DNA of 10,250 nucleotides from positions 1 through 10,250 of the forward strand of contig DEBL01000066.1 of assembly GCA_002348535.1 (NCBI GenBank), in the 5' to 3' direction. This DNA is from Deltaproteobacteria bacterium UBA2957 (GTDB lineage: Bacteria; Myxococcota_A; UBA796). The notes beneath the pieces are model-generated. The model was given only the letters and a program-made list of their open reading frames with translations. It ran no database searches and was not told where the DNA came from. Position numbers and translations under genes: made by a program. Shown here in pieces: positions 1 through 6,142 of this stretch (within the stretch, counting starts at the first letter, position 1; each line of letters starts with the position of its first letter).

Positions 1-255
1 TTTTCAGGGTCGAGCTACCGCATGGTGAACTTTATCGTGGACTTTCCGGTGCGGGTCGATCACCTCGTCAACGTGCGCTACGGAGCGCTCTTGGGGCGCA
101 CGGCAATGGTTCTTGTAGAGTTTCAGGTGCTCGACAAGGAAACTGCGCGACTGAATGAGGAGGGCGACAATGCCCACAAGCTGTACAAGGAGCGGCAGAA
201 GGCGATCGTCGGAAGCCGGTTGAGGAAAGGCTCCCGCACCAAAAAGTCGGACTGA
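1..255 (+). CDS. C-terminal fragment of a conserved hypothetical protein (TIGR04552-like)
   Basis: The reading frame is open from the first base and ends at TGA 253-255, so only the last 84 codons are in the window; the true start lies upstream. The fragment begins FSGSSYRMVNFIVDFPVRVD, continues with a hydrophobic segment and an EFQVLD stretch, and ends in a basic tail (RLRKGSRTKKSD). The combination of a YR-x-x-NF-x-x-D-x-PVRVD start, an EFQ-x-x-D segment, a NE-x-G-x-NAH-x-x-YK-x-RQ helix and a basic end matches my memory of the uncharacterised TIGR04552 family of deltaproteobacteria. That assignment is from recall and only moderately sure, and no function is known to me. It is a real gene by codon pattern and protein character. 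The methionine at position 22 is internal, not a start. Its stop is directly followed by the stop of the opposing gene, so the two genes converge with no spacer. Confidence 0.6.
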   Translation, partial: FSGSSYRMVNFIVDFPVRVDHLVNVRYGALLGRTAMVLVEFQVLDKETARLNEEGDNAHKLYKERQKAIVGSRLRKGSRTKKSD

Positions 256-753
256 TCAGCGGAGAAAACTCTTGATCGCGTCGATCTCCAGATTGACGTA
301 GTGGTCGTCTCGGTGTTCCCCGAGTGTCTCGGGGTCGGACCAAGTCCACGATGCGGAGCCCCGCCAAGCCGATCCATGTTTGACCACGAAGACCCCCTCA
401 GACCGATTGACGATGCGGTCTCCGGACAGAAACAGCAAGACCTCATGCCCGGTGATGAGCCGCGCTCCTCCATGAACCATCAGTTCGTGGTGTGCGAGGC
501 TTGCGCCGGGAAGGCGTACATCGATGACGGGTTGGACATCGCCACGGAGTGTCTCAAGAACCCGGACGGTGGCGATGGTGTAGGCGTTGTCTTGTTCTCG
601 CTCGGTCCGTGTCGCGAGGACGGCACCACGAACCACGCGGTCCGATTGCTCCGAGAGTTGACGGAGGTCGGGTGCTGCGGCCACATCGATCAGGCTTGCT
701 GGTGATGCAAACGCGGCGGTAGAGAAGGCCCAGAGAAGCGCGATGCGGATCAT
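256..753 (-). CDS. small exported protein of unknown function, partner of the matrixin-like protease
   Basis: This 165-residue protein begins MIRIALLWAFSTAAFA, a short classical Sec signal peptide with probable cleavage after the AFA, so the mature protein is periplasmic or secreted. The mature part has a pattern often seen in small exported proteins of myxobacteria: a DLxxLSEQSDRVVRGAV opening (about residues 29-45), a T-x-x-V-x-V-x-E-x-L-x-G strand pair (about 60-71), a LPGAS turn, and a GHEVLLFLSGD strand (about 102-112). This suggests an all-beta fold. I see no catalytic motif. The start at 753 was chosen because its ATG overlaps the protease stop as ATGA and opens directly into the signal peptide; a longer frame back to 801 would put a polar stretch in front of it. 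The overlap implies translational coupling to the protease. Role unknown; it could be a substrate, inhibitor or folding partner of the protease (inference only). Confidence 0.75.
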   Translation of the reverse strand: MIRIALLWAFSTAAFASPASLIDVAAAPDLRQLSEQSDRVVRGAVLATRTEREQDNAYTIATVRVLETLRGDVQPVIDVRLPGASLAHHELMVHGGARLITGHEVLLFLSGDRIVNRSEGVFVVKHGSAWRGSASWTWSDPETLGEHRDDHYVNLEIDAIKSFLR

Positions 754-1457
754 GCGGTGTCCGTCCGCCTGAGGAAGGCGAGCAGGGGAATGCAGAGCCA
801 TCCAAGGGCGCTGCGGGGGGAAGAGGAGTTCGTCGAGCAGCCGGCCGAGGCCTGCGAGCCCGCATCGCTCCCATTGGCATACAAATGCACCACGGCATCA
901 ATGTCATCACCGTGCAAGTCGCGTTTTTGGATCTCACCAACCGGAGATGAGGGGTACATGGTTGCGCGTTCGACAACCGGGCTGTGTTCAACGCCCAGTG
1001 CATGGCCAAACTCGTGCGACAGTGTGTTCAGCAGGTCATTCGCCTCCGGACTGCCGTCAATCGACCACTGGTGACGCTCAGCGTTCAGGGCCATGTCAAA
1101 GCCGATCAACTCACCGTCGGTGGTCGACCACAAATAGGTGACGGCGAGCAGGCTGGGGTCTTCTTTCCACTCGTCTTCAAAATAGATGACATTCGCGTTG
1201 TCGTCGTGGCGTGCGGTCCGAATCTCCGTTGGCCCTTCGTTCGAAAACGCAAGGTTGCCGCTCACGGGATTGGTCCATTCGCGCGTAGCGGCGCTGATGA
1301 GCGTTTCGACCGCCGCCGAGCTGAGTCCATGGTCGCCTTCGGGGTTGAACCGATAGCGAATGGTGTGCCTTCGCCACTGCACCGTCTGGCCCAAGTCATC
1401 GGTGCGCACCTCGAAGGCCAACGCGGACTGTAGGAACAAAGGCAGAAGCGTGAACAT
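750..1457 (-). CDS. secreted matrixin-like zinc metalloprotease with MYXO-CTERM-like tail
   Basis: The 235-residue product starts MFTLLPLFLQSALAF, a signal peptide. The zinc site HEFGHALGVEH (residues 148-158) supplies His148, His152 and His158 with catalytic Glu149. A Met-turn follows at ATMYPS (Met167), and a DDIDAVVHLY closing helix lies at 184-193. This is the metzincin/matrixin layout (Peptidase M10-like), and the preceding LAVTYLWSTTDGELIGFDM segment (104-122) also fits matrixins. No propeptide cysteine switch is visible. The C-terminus has a GC (Cys207), a Ser-rich spacer, a hydrophobic stretch (about 216-229) and RR, resembling a MYXO-CTERM sorting signal, so the enzyme is probably displayed on or released from the cell surface. 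The start at 1457 is preferred because a GAGG lies five bases upstream and the signal peptide begins there; an upstream frame to 1562 adds non-signal sequence. The first three bases of the next gene overlap its stop. Substrate unknown. Confidence 0.88.
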   Translation of the reverse strand: MFTLLPLFLQSALAFEVRTDDLGQTVQWRRHTIRYRFNPEGDHGLSSAAVETLISAATREWTNPVSGNLAFSNEGPTEIRTARHDDNANVIYFEDEWKEDPSLLAVTYLWSTTDGELIGFDMALNAERHQWSIDGSPEANDLLNTLSHEFGHALGVEHSPVVERATMYPSSPVGEIQKRDLHGDDIDAVVHLYANGSDAGSQASAGCSTNSSSPRSALGWLCIPLLAFLRRTDTA

Positions 1458-1545
1458 GGAGACCTCGCCGGAGAAGATCGGATCGAACAGGCGTGTACTT
1501 GAGCCCGAGGGGGCGCCATTGTATGTGTATCCCCGGGAAGGTCTC
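1458..1545. promoter_or_regulatory. divergent intergenic spacer, probable promoters for the protease pair and the Smr-like gene
   Basis: These 88 bases separate the start codons of two divergent genes, so both promoters should lie here or just inside the opposing coding sequences. On the minus strand a TACAAT hexamer (plus-strand 1518-1523) matches the -10 consensus at five of six bases, but no convincing -35 stands 16-18 bp upstream. Ribosome-binding sites are visible at both ends: GAGG five bases before the protease ATG, and GGAAGG four bases before the ATG at 1546. The promoter call is weak; the spacer itself is clear. Confidence 0.3.
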
Positions 1546-2115
1546 ATGCCTGATGAATCCACCGATCTGGTCGCCGTTCAGGCGGCACTTGCACCCATCG
1601 AGTCCGGGTCACAAACGCTGCGATGGGCCGCAGAGCGGCCATGGCGAACCCAAACGCACGTCTGGACGGACCATGGGATTGTGACGATTGACCTTCATGA
1701 CCTCAATGCATCTTGGACCAAAAAGGTTGTTGATCGCGTGGCAGAAATCGCCGAACGACTCGACGCCGGAGGGGTGGTGTTTGTCACAGGGCGAGGACGC
1801 CACTCGATCGGGGTGCCTGTGCTGCGGCAGGTGGTGGGTGGTCGTCTCGTGCGATTCGAGCGTGAGCGCGGATGGAGGCAACGGGACATTGGTTCCGGGC
1901 GATTGCTACTGGTCGTCAATGAAGAGCGGATTCCAAAACGCTACCGAGAGGGCACTCCCCTATGGATTGCTGGGTTTTTTGTTGCCTTCGTTGCAGCAGC
2001 AGCATGGTCCTTGCCCGTTGAGGTGGGTGTGCCTCTGCTTGCGGCGGCCGGATGGTTCACGTGGGCTGTTCGGCGGGCATCTAGAAGCGCCGACCGTCCG
2101 GTGGGTGAAGAGTAA
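1546..2115 (+). CDS. membrane-anchored Smr-like domain protein
   Basis: This 189-residue protein has a soluble N-terminal part and a C-terminal membrane hairpin. Residues about 45-104 look like an Smr (small MutS-related) domain: IDLHD at 48-52 stands where the family has LDLHG, a long amphipathic helix follows (about 57-73), then VVFVTGRGRHS (77-87) corresponds to the TGxGxHS loop, followed by a PVLRQVV helix. Smr domains are nucleases or nucleic-acid-binding modules, with the LDLHG histidine and the TGxG loop central to activity; both His51 and His86 are present, but the LDLHG glycine is Asp52. Residues about 137-154 and 156-175 are hydrophobic helices with a basic end, so the Smr-like part is likely tethered at the inner face of the membrane. 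The start at 1546 has GGAAGG four bases upstream; a longer frame (from 1456) would overlap the divergent protease start. Function unknown; an unrelated fold with a chance motif is possible. Confidence 0.7.
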   Translation: MPDESTDLVAVQAALAPIESGSQTLRWAAERPWRTQTHVWTDHGIVTIDLHDLNASWTKKVVDRVAEIAERLDAGGVVFVTGRGRHSIGVPVLRQVVGGRLVRFERERGWRQRDIGSGRLLLVVNEERIPKRYREGTPLWIAGFFVAFVAAAAWSLPVEVGVPLLAAAGWFTWAVRRASRSADRPVGEE

Positions 2116-2122
2116 AATACAG

Positions 2123-2160
2123 GCGATCCCTGGCGGGGAATGCGCCACGCATGGGATCGC
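2123..2160 (+). terminator. stem-loop after the Smr-like gene, possible terminator without a U-tract
   Basis: Eight bases after the stop codon, GCGATCCC (2123-2130) pairs perfectly with GGGATCGC (2153-2160). Inside it TGGCG (2131-2135) pairs with CGCCA (2143-2147), leaving a seven-base loop and a five-base bulge. The position fits a transcription terminator or 3'-end stabiliser, but no run of T follows on the plus strand. A T-rich TATTTTAC lies on the other side, which would suit the opposite direction, where no gene ends. The structure is certain from the sequence; the terminator role is inference. Confidence 0.45.
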
Positions 2161-2305
2161 GTTCGAAGCCCAACCATCCCGTGGTTAAGGAACGGTCGTT
2201 GGATGCCAGGTGACGACCGACACGAATGCGGCATGTTCCCGTCACGGTTGTTCGCCCGACTCGGTCCTTACCGTGCAATAATCGATGCCGATGCCGAGGT
2301 GCGCA
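2161..2305 (+). promoter_or_regulatory. upstream region of the MopE-repeat lipoprotein gene with dyads and a possible -10
   Basis: I see no gene here. AATAAT at 2277-2282 matches the -10 consensus at five of six positions and would start transcription near 2289, but no -35 stands at the right distance. CACGGT (2243-2248) and ACCGTG (2270-2275) form a perfect six-base inverted repeat ending one base before that hexamer, so it could be an operator. Two further dyads lie upstream: AACCA/TGGTT (2172-2186) and GGTCGT/ACGACC (2194-2218). GAGG six bases before the ATG at 2306 is the ribosome-binding site. Promoter and operator roles are inferred. Confidence 0.35.
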
Positions 2306-4768
2306 ATGCGCGTTCTGTTGTTGCTCGTGACCACCACCGGTTGCGCATACATTTCCGACAAGCACGAAGAGTGGCGAATGGATCCGGACGAAGACGGAAC
2401 CACGATTGTTGACGATTGCGATGATAGAGACGATGCGGTCGGGGCTCCGAGCGCTTGGTACGTGGACAAAGACGAGGACGGATTCGGCGACAGCGATGAT
2501 GTCACCTTCCGTTGTGTTCAGCCCGACGGTCACGTTGCGTTGGATGGAGACTGTGATGATACGGACCGTTCGGTCTATCCGGGGGCGGAAGAGGTCTGCG
2601 ATGGCGCCGATAACAACTGCAACGGCACAACAGACGAGGATCTCGCGCTGGCGCCATGGTACGCCGATGCCGACGGCGACGGCTTTGGGGACCCCCTTGA
2701 TGCCATCGATGCCTGCGGAAGCACCAACGGGCGCGTCGACAACGATTTGGACTGCGACGACAGCGACGCGACTTGGCAGGTCAGGGCAGAAGAAGAGGTT
2801 CCCTACAACGGGATTGATGACAACTGCGATCCGTCTGATGGCGACGGCGATCGAGACTTGGATGGCTACTGGGCGTCCAACTACTACGACCTTGTAATCG
2901 CCTCCGGGGGCACACCGATGGACGTTCACCCGGATGTATCGGGGGATTGCGACGACAACGACGATACGATTCGGCCCGGTGCCTTTGAGAACTGGTACGA
3001 CGGCGTTGACTCGGATTGCGATGGCCGCAATGACTGCGATCACGACGGGGACGGCTACGAAGCTGCAGCGGGGATTTGTGACCCGGACGAACCGGACTGC
3101 AACGACCTTGTCGATACCGTGAATCCGGGTGCCGAGGAGCTCTGCTCGACCGTTGTGGATGACGATTGTGATGGAAGCGTTGAGGCCGAGGATGGTCCGG
3201 ATTGCACAGTGTTTTATGCCGACTATGACGGGGACGGATTCGGAATCGACGACGACACCCGATGCGGGTGCTCACCCTCGTTTCCGTACTCGGCCGAGTT
3301 GGGCGGCGATTGCAATGACTTTGAAGCGGCCATCAACCCCGGTGCCTTTGACGTTCCCTATGACGGGTTGGACACCGACTGTGGGGGCGGTGACGATTAC
3401 GACCGCGATGGCGATGGGTTTGCCTCGGCAGACTATGCGAGCGAGTACACCGGCGAGCTGGCTGCAACGGATTGCGACGATGATGACGACAGCATTAAAC
3501 CGGATGCGGCAGAGGTCTGCGATGGCGTCGACAATGATTGCGATGGGACTGTGGATGAACCCACTGCAGATTCGCTGACGCTGTACCCGGACGCGGACGG
3601 CGACGGTTACGGCGATGAGGCATTCCCAATCACGGGATGCGAGTCGCATGGCTACGTTCTCGATTCAACGGACTGCGATGATTCTGAGTCGACGACGCAT
3701 CCGGGCGCCCTTGATTACTGCGGCGATGGAATTGACGCGGACTGCAGCGGCGGGGCCGATGCATCCGATGTCGCCGATGGATGCATCGATATCGACCCGG
3801 CAGAGGCAGTGGGCGCGCTCGATTGCAGCGGCATGGGAGTCATCGCTCCAGAGGCAGCGGTGATCGAGAGCGCTCACTTCTCGATTCACTATGGTGAATC
3901 GGGAAACTGGATCAACGACTACATTGCAGCCGGACTTCGAATTCGCCCCGGCGATGGCGAAGGCCCGCTGGGTTCATTTGCAGAAACGGTCTATGCGGGA
4001 ACCCGCTGGGATTTTCTTGTGGTCGATGCACCCCTGTATGAGCCCTATGAGATCGGGCACATCATGGGACTCGACCCGCCGCCGACGGTCCTGTGTGCTG
4101 CAGCCGTTCGCATGGGCGATGTGATTGGCTTCGTGCAGACCATGGAGATCGCGTTGACTTCTGCGGTGGGTGGCCCCGATGCGATCGTTGTGTTGACCCG
4201 GAAAGAGTTGTGGAATGAAGGCGATCAGAGCCTCTTGATGGAGTTTACGGTGGAGCCGGAAGCGGAAGCGGGTGCAATGGACATCACCCTCCAACGAATC
4301 GTGGATTTCGACATCGATGCAGCGACACCCCCCGATGATGACGACACCGTGACCGCGTTTGCGACCGAGGGCAATGCAGTTGCGTCATCCGGCACGGTGT
4401 CGGGGCTCTCCGTTGTGCTGGGCACCTGTGGGGTGGACGGCTTGGTGGGTGCGGATTTTGGATACAGTCCTGAGCTTGCGGGTGTGGCTGACGGAATGTG
4501 TGATCCCGATGGAGAGATTGCCGATGTCGAGACCATTTTGCATGCTGATATGCTTGGGTCGAGCGCCGGAAGCCCCGGAGTCCACCGGTTTGTGATGAGC
4601 CTCGGGGCGTCGGTGAGCGACGCGCTGGACGAGTGGGACGATGAAGCCCCGGAGTTGTGCTCGGGGGTATGGGATGCGGGCGGTGCCTTGACTCCCCCGG
4701 AAGAATCGTGCGTGGGGTCAGGACCGATTGAGCCGTGGGAAGATTTCGCGGAGCCGTCTGCCAAGTAA
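2306..4768 (+). CDS. MopE-repeat putative metal-binding surface lipoprotein with an uncharacterised C-terminal domain
   Basis: The 820-residue product opens MRVLLLLVTTTGC, a short lipoprotein signal with Cys13 as lipidation site; the lipobox TTGC has Thr rather than Leu at -3. Residues about 26-480 carry eight imperfect modules, each pairing an acidic loop DxDxDG(F/Y) with a DC(D/N)D segment and usually a PGA-x-E-x-CDG-x-DNDCDG-x-x-DE tail. This is the putative metal-binding motif known from MopE, common in deltaproteobacterial surface proteins; calcium or another divalent metal is the likely ligand and the cysteines may pair. From about residue 515 to the end repeats stop and a beta-rich domain of roughly 300 residues follows, which I do not recognise. 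The start at 2306 is chosen over 2285 because of the GAGG six bases upstream and the signal peptide. The gene ends 12 bp before the converging operon. Probably an outer-membrane or cell-surface protein; adhesion or metal capture are guesses. Confidence 0.88.
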   Translation: MRVLLLLVTTTGCAYISDKHEEWRMDPDEDGTTIVDDCDDRDDAVGAPSAWYVDKDEDGFGDSDDVTFRCVQPDGHVALDGDCDDTDRSVYPGAEEVCDGADNNCNGTTDEDLALAPWYADADGDGFGDPLDAIDACGSTNGRVDNDLDCDDSDATWQVRAEEEVPYNGIDDNCDPSDGDGDRDLDGYWASNYYDLVIASGGTPMDVHPDVSGDCDDNDDTIRPGAFENWYDGVDSDCDGRNDCDHDGDGYEAAAGICDPDEPDCNDLVDTVNPGAEELCSTVVDDDCDGSVEAEDGPDCTVFYADYDGDGFGIDDDTRCGCSPSFPYSAELGGDCNDFEAAINPGAFDVPYDGLDTDCGGGDDYDRDGDGFASADYASEYTGELAATDCDDDDDSIKPDAAEVCDGVDNDCDGTVDEPTADSLTLYPDADGDGYGDEAFPITGCESHGYVLDSTDCDDSESTTHPGALDYCGDGIDADCSGGADASDVADGCIDIDPAEAVGALDCSGMGVIAPEAAVIESAHFSIHYGESGNWINDYIAAGLRIRPGDGEGPLGSFAETVYAGTRWDFLVVDAPLYEPYEIGHIMGLDPPPTVLCAAAVRMGDVIGFVQTMEIALTSAVGGPDAIVVLTRKELWNEGDQSLLMEFTVEPEAEAGAMDITLQRIVDFDIDAATPPDDDDTVTAFATEGNAVASSGTVSGLSVVLGTCGVDGLVGADFGYSPELAGVADGMCDPDGEIADVETILHADMLGSSAGSPGVHRFVMSLGASVSDALDEWDDEAPELCSGVWDAGGALTPPEESCVGSGPIEPWEDFAEPSAK
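2381..3745 (+). repeat. in-frame tandem array of about eight MopE-type modules
   Basis: Coded residues 26-480 contain DC(D/N)D cores near residues 37, 82, 149, 214, 264, 335, 389 and 456, giving spacings of about 45-71 residues. Each is preceded or followed by an acidic DxDxDG loop, for example residues 54-60, 121-127, 245-251, 306-312, 366-372 and 429-435. Units near 82-111 and 389-418 are the closest copies, including the shared DNA GAGGTCTGCGATGGCG. The spacing and sequence are variable, so this is old protein-level duplication, not a recent DNA tandem repeat. The module near residue 149 lacks the PGA and CDG parts and the one near 335 has lost the CDG cysteine. Confidence 0.85.
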
Positions 4769-4780
4769 GCGACCATGGTT
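4769..4780. other. 12-bp gap between converging genes
   Basis: The lipoprotein TAA ends at 4768 and the minus-strand operon's TAG begins at 4783 and ends at 4781. The gap contains the perfect palindrome ACCATGGT (4772-4779) but no hairpin long enough to terminate transcription. Each transcript must therefore end inside the opposing gene or depend on Rho. Confidence 0.8.
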
Positions 4781-6142
4781 CTATCGGGCTGGGTCTGGCG
4801 TCTCCGATCGGCTCTTCATCCAGCGAAGGATGGCGGCCGCGTATTCGGAGAGGATCCGCGGAGGGGGGTGGGCTTGCTGGTACTCTCCACCGCGACCCGG
4901 GATGTTCAGGTCGAGCCATCGCTCAGTGGGTACGTCGAAGTCTTGCGGACCGACCTCGCTGCCGCGGGATGGGCTGAGAACGTACAACACCTCGACCCCT
5001 GCCTCGTGGGCATGCCGCTCAAGCGCAGCAACGGCAGCACGGTCGGCGCGATCGGACATCGTCGTGTCGGGATCCCAAGACGCTCGCTGCCATGCCGCGT
5101 AGGTTCGGTACAGCGCTGAACGTTCCAGTCCGAGTGCGTGCCAAGCTTCTGCTTGACCCGGTGGAGGGGGGAAGTTCTCCAGATACAGAAAGGGGTTGGC
5201 ATCAAAGTATGCGGATTTGTCCGCTGCTTGATGCTCAGGACCCCCGAGGAATGCCCGTCGACCTGTATTTGTGATCATGATGATGACCCGGTCCGGACGA
5301 AGGGCATCCATCTTGTCCATTGCGAGGTAGGCCGACTGGGTGGTGTTGAATGCACAGACACCAAAGTTCCATACCTCGTGAGTGGGCCCGGTCATTCGGT
5401 CCATGGCTCCCGGCGTGGTGTCGTTGTTGCCGACACCGGCCCCGTACAAGGTGGACCCGCCAAACACGAGGGTTCGCTCGACACCCGGTCGTCGTTCACT
5501 CGTGTACTCTGGACTCCGGGCGCCGTGCGTGTTGACGGTGACTGTGCGCAATCCCCACGGCCCTTCGCCTCCAAGTCTCGCGTTGGGCTTCAGTCCATAC
5601 AGCTGATGGACATCGTCGACCGGCGTGTGAACCTCGAGTTCGACAGTCTGGTAGTAGAGCACTTTGTCGATGGCTGCTTGATCAATGCCCACCACGCCGA
5701 CCAGCCCGTCAGCCACACCGACACTGACGACGACCAAGACAAACTGGATTGCCCAGTCTCGTCCCCGTCGTGGGTCGAACCGGGCGATCCACCCGCCGAG
5801 TCCAGCGGCGGTGAACATCAGCACCCAATGGGCCACATGCAACATCTCCATATCCGTGGGGCTTCCGCTTCGGACAGATGCCAAACCGACGAGGTAGCGG
5901 GTCGCCCATAGGCCAATGAACGCTACGGCTGCGGCAGTGGCCGCGCCGGTCAGCCGTCGCCATCGACCGTCGGCGAGGGTGGCTGCAAACATGGCGGCAA
6001 AGGCAACCCCTTCGAATCCCCCCGCTCCCGTGGTTCGAGGAAACCATCCGTGCGCGGCAAGCCATTGGTCCATGCCTCGGAACAGCAAGGGGCCTGCCAA
6101 GGCAATCACGAAAGCAGCGGCCGCCCAGAGCCAGCGAGTCAT
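4781..6142 (-). CDS. membrane-tethered SGNH/GDSL-hydrolase-like protein
   Basis: The 453-residue product has about five N-terminal membrane helices (roughly 4-22, 41-58, 66-88, 102-121, 131-152) and a soluble C-terminal domain, which with an odd number of helices and an inside N-terminus should face the periplasm. The domain carries SGNH-like blocks: FGGST at 227-231 (nucleophile Ser230), WNFGV at 258-262 (Asn259), ITNTGRR at 290-296 (Asn292) and a late His425 in QAHPPPRILSEYA. The aspartate normally three residues before that histidine is missing (Gln422). Such proteins act as esterases or, in membrane-bound forms, in acyl transfer to envelope polysaccharides. The start at 6142 makes an ATGA overlap with the upstream gene and has GGGAG eight or nine bases before it; a start at 6157 would add five residues. 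It is the last gene of a three-gene operon with two GT-C-like proteins. Substrate unknown. Confidence 0.72.
   Translation of the reverse strand: MTRWLWAAAAFVIALAGPLLFRGMDQWLAAHGWFPRTTGAGGFEGVAFAAMFAATLADGRWRRLTGAATAAAVAFIGLWATRYLVGLASVRSGSPTDMEMLHVAHWVLMFTAAGLGGWIARFDPRRGRDWAIQFVLVVVSVGVADGLVGVVGIDQAAIDKVLYYQTVELEVHTPVDDVHQLYGLKPNARLGGEGPWGLRTVTVNTHGARSPEYTSERRPGVERTLVFGGSTLYGAGVGNNDTTPGAMDRMTGPTHEVWNFGVCAFNTTQSAYLAMDKMDALRPDRVIIMITNTGRRAFLGGPEHQAADKSAYFDANPFLYLENFPPPPGQAEAWHALGLERSALYRTYAAWQRASWDPDTTMSDRADRAAVAALERHAHEAGVEVLYVLSPSRGSEVGPQDFDVPTERWLDLNIPGRGGEYQQAHPPPRILSEYAAAILRWMKSRSETPDPAR

Noticed and set aside
1499..1527. TTGAGC-N17-TATGTG as a plus-strand promoter for the Smr-like gene
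   Set aside because: The -10 match is only three of six, so it is not better than chance in this composition.
1360..1545. Upstream extension of the Smr-like gene, with starts at 1360 or 1456
   Set aside because: It would overlap the protease start and lead; the added residues look non-native, and the ATG at 1546 has a good ribosome-binding site.
1546..2115. MutS2 fragment
   Set aside because: There is no ATPase or MutS core; only the Smr-like domain is present, and the helices at the end are not found in MutS2.
2081..3043. Minus-strand open frame of 320 codons, rich in Val, Ile and Arg
   Set aside because: It lies antisense to the Asp-rich repeat coding region. The reverse complement of GAC/GAT-rich codons gives Val/Ile codons, so the length is a by-product; no start signal or domain supports it.
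2381..3745. Repeats as EF-hands, dockerin modules or a CRISPR-like array
   Set aside because: There are no flanking helices of an EF-hand, no dockerin duplicated 22-residue pattern, and the repeats are in-frame, imperfect and variably spaced; the MopE motif explains them.
5138..5911. Plus-strand open frame of 257 codons opposite the SGNH-like gene
   Set aside because: Shadow of the conserved minus-strand frame; composition is non-native and has no domain-like pattern.
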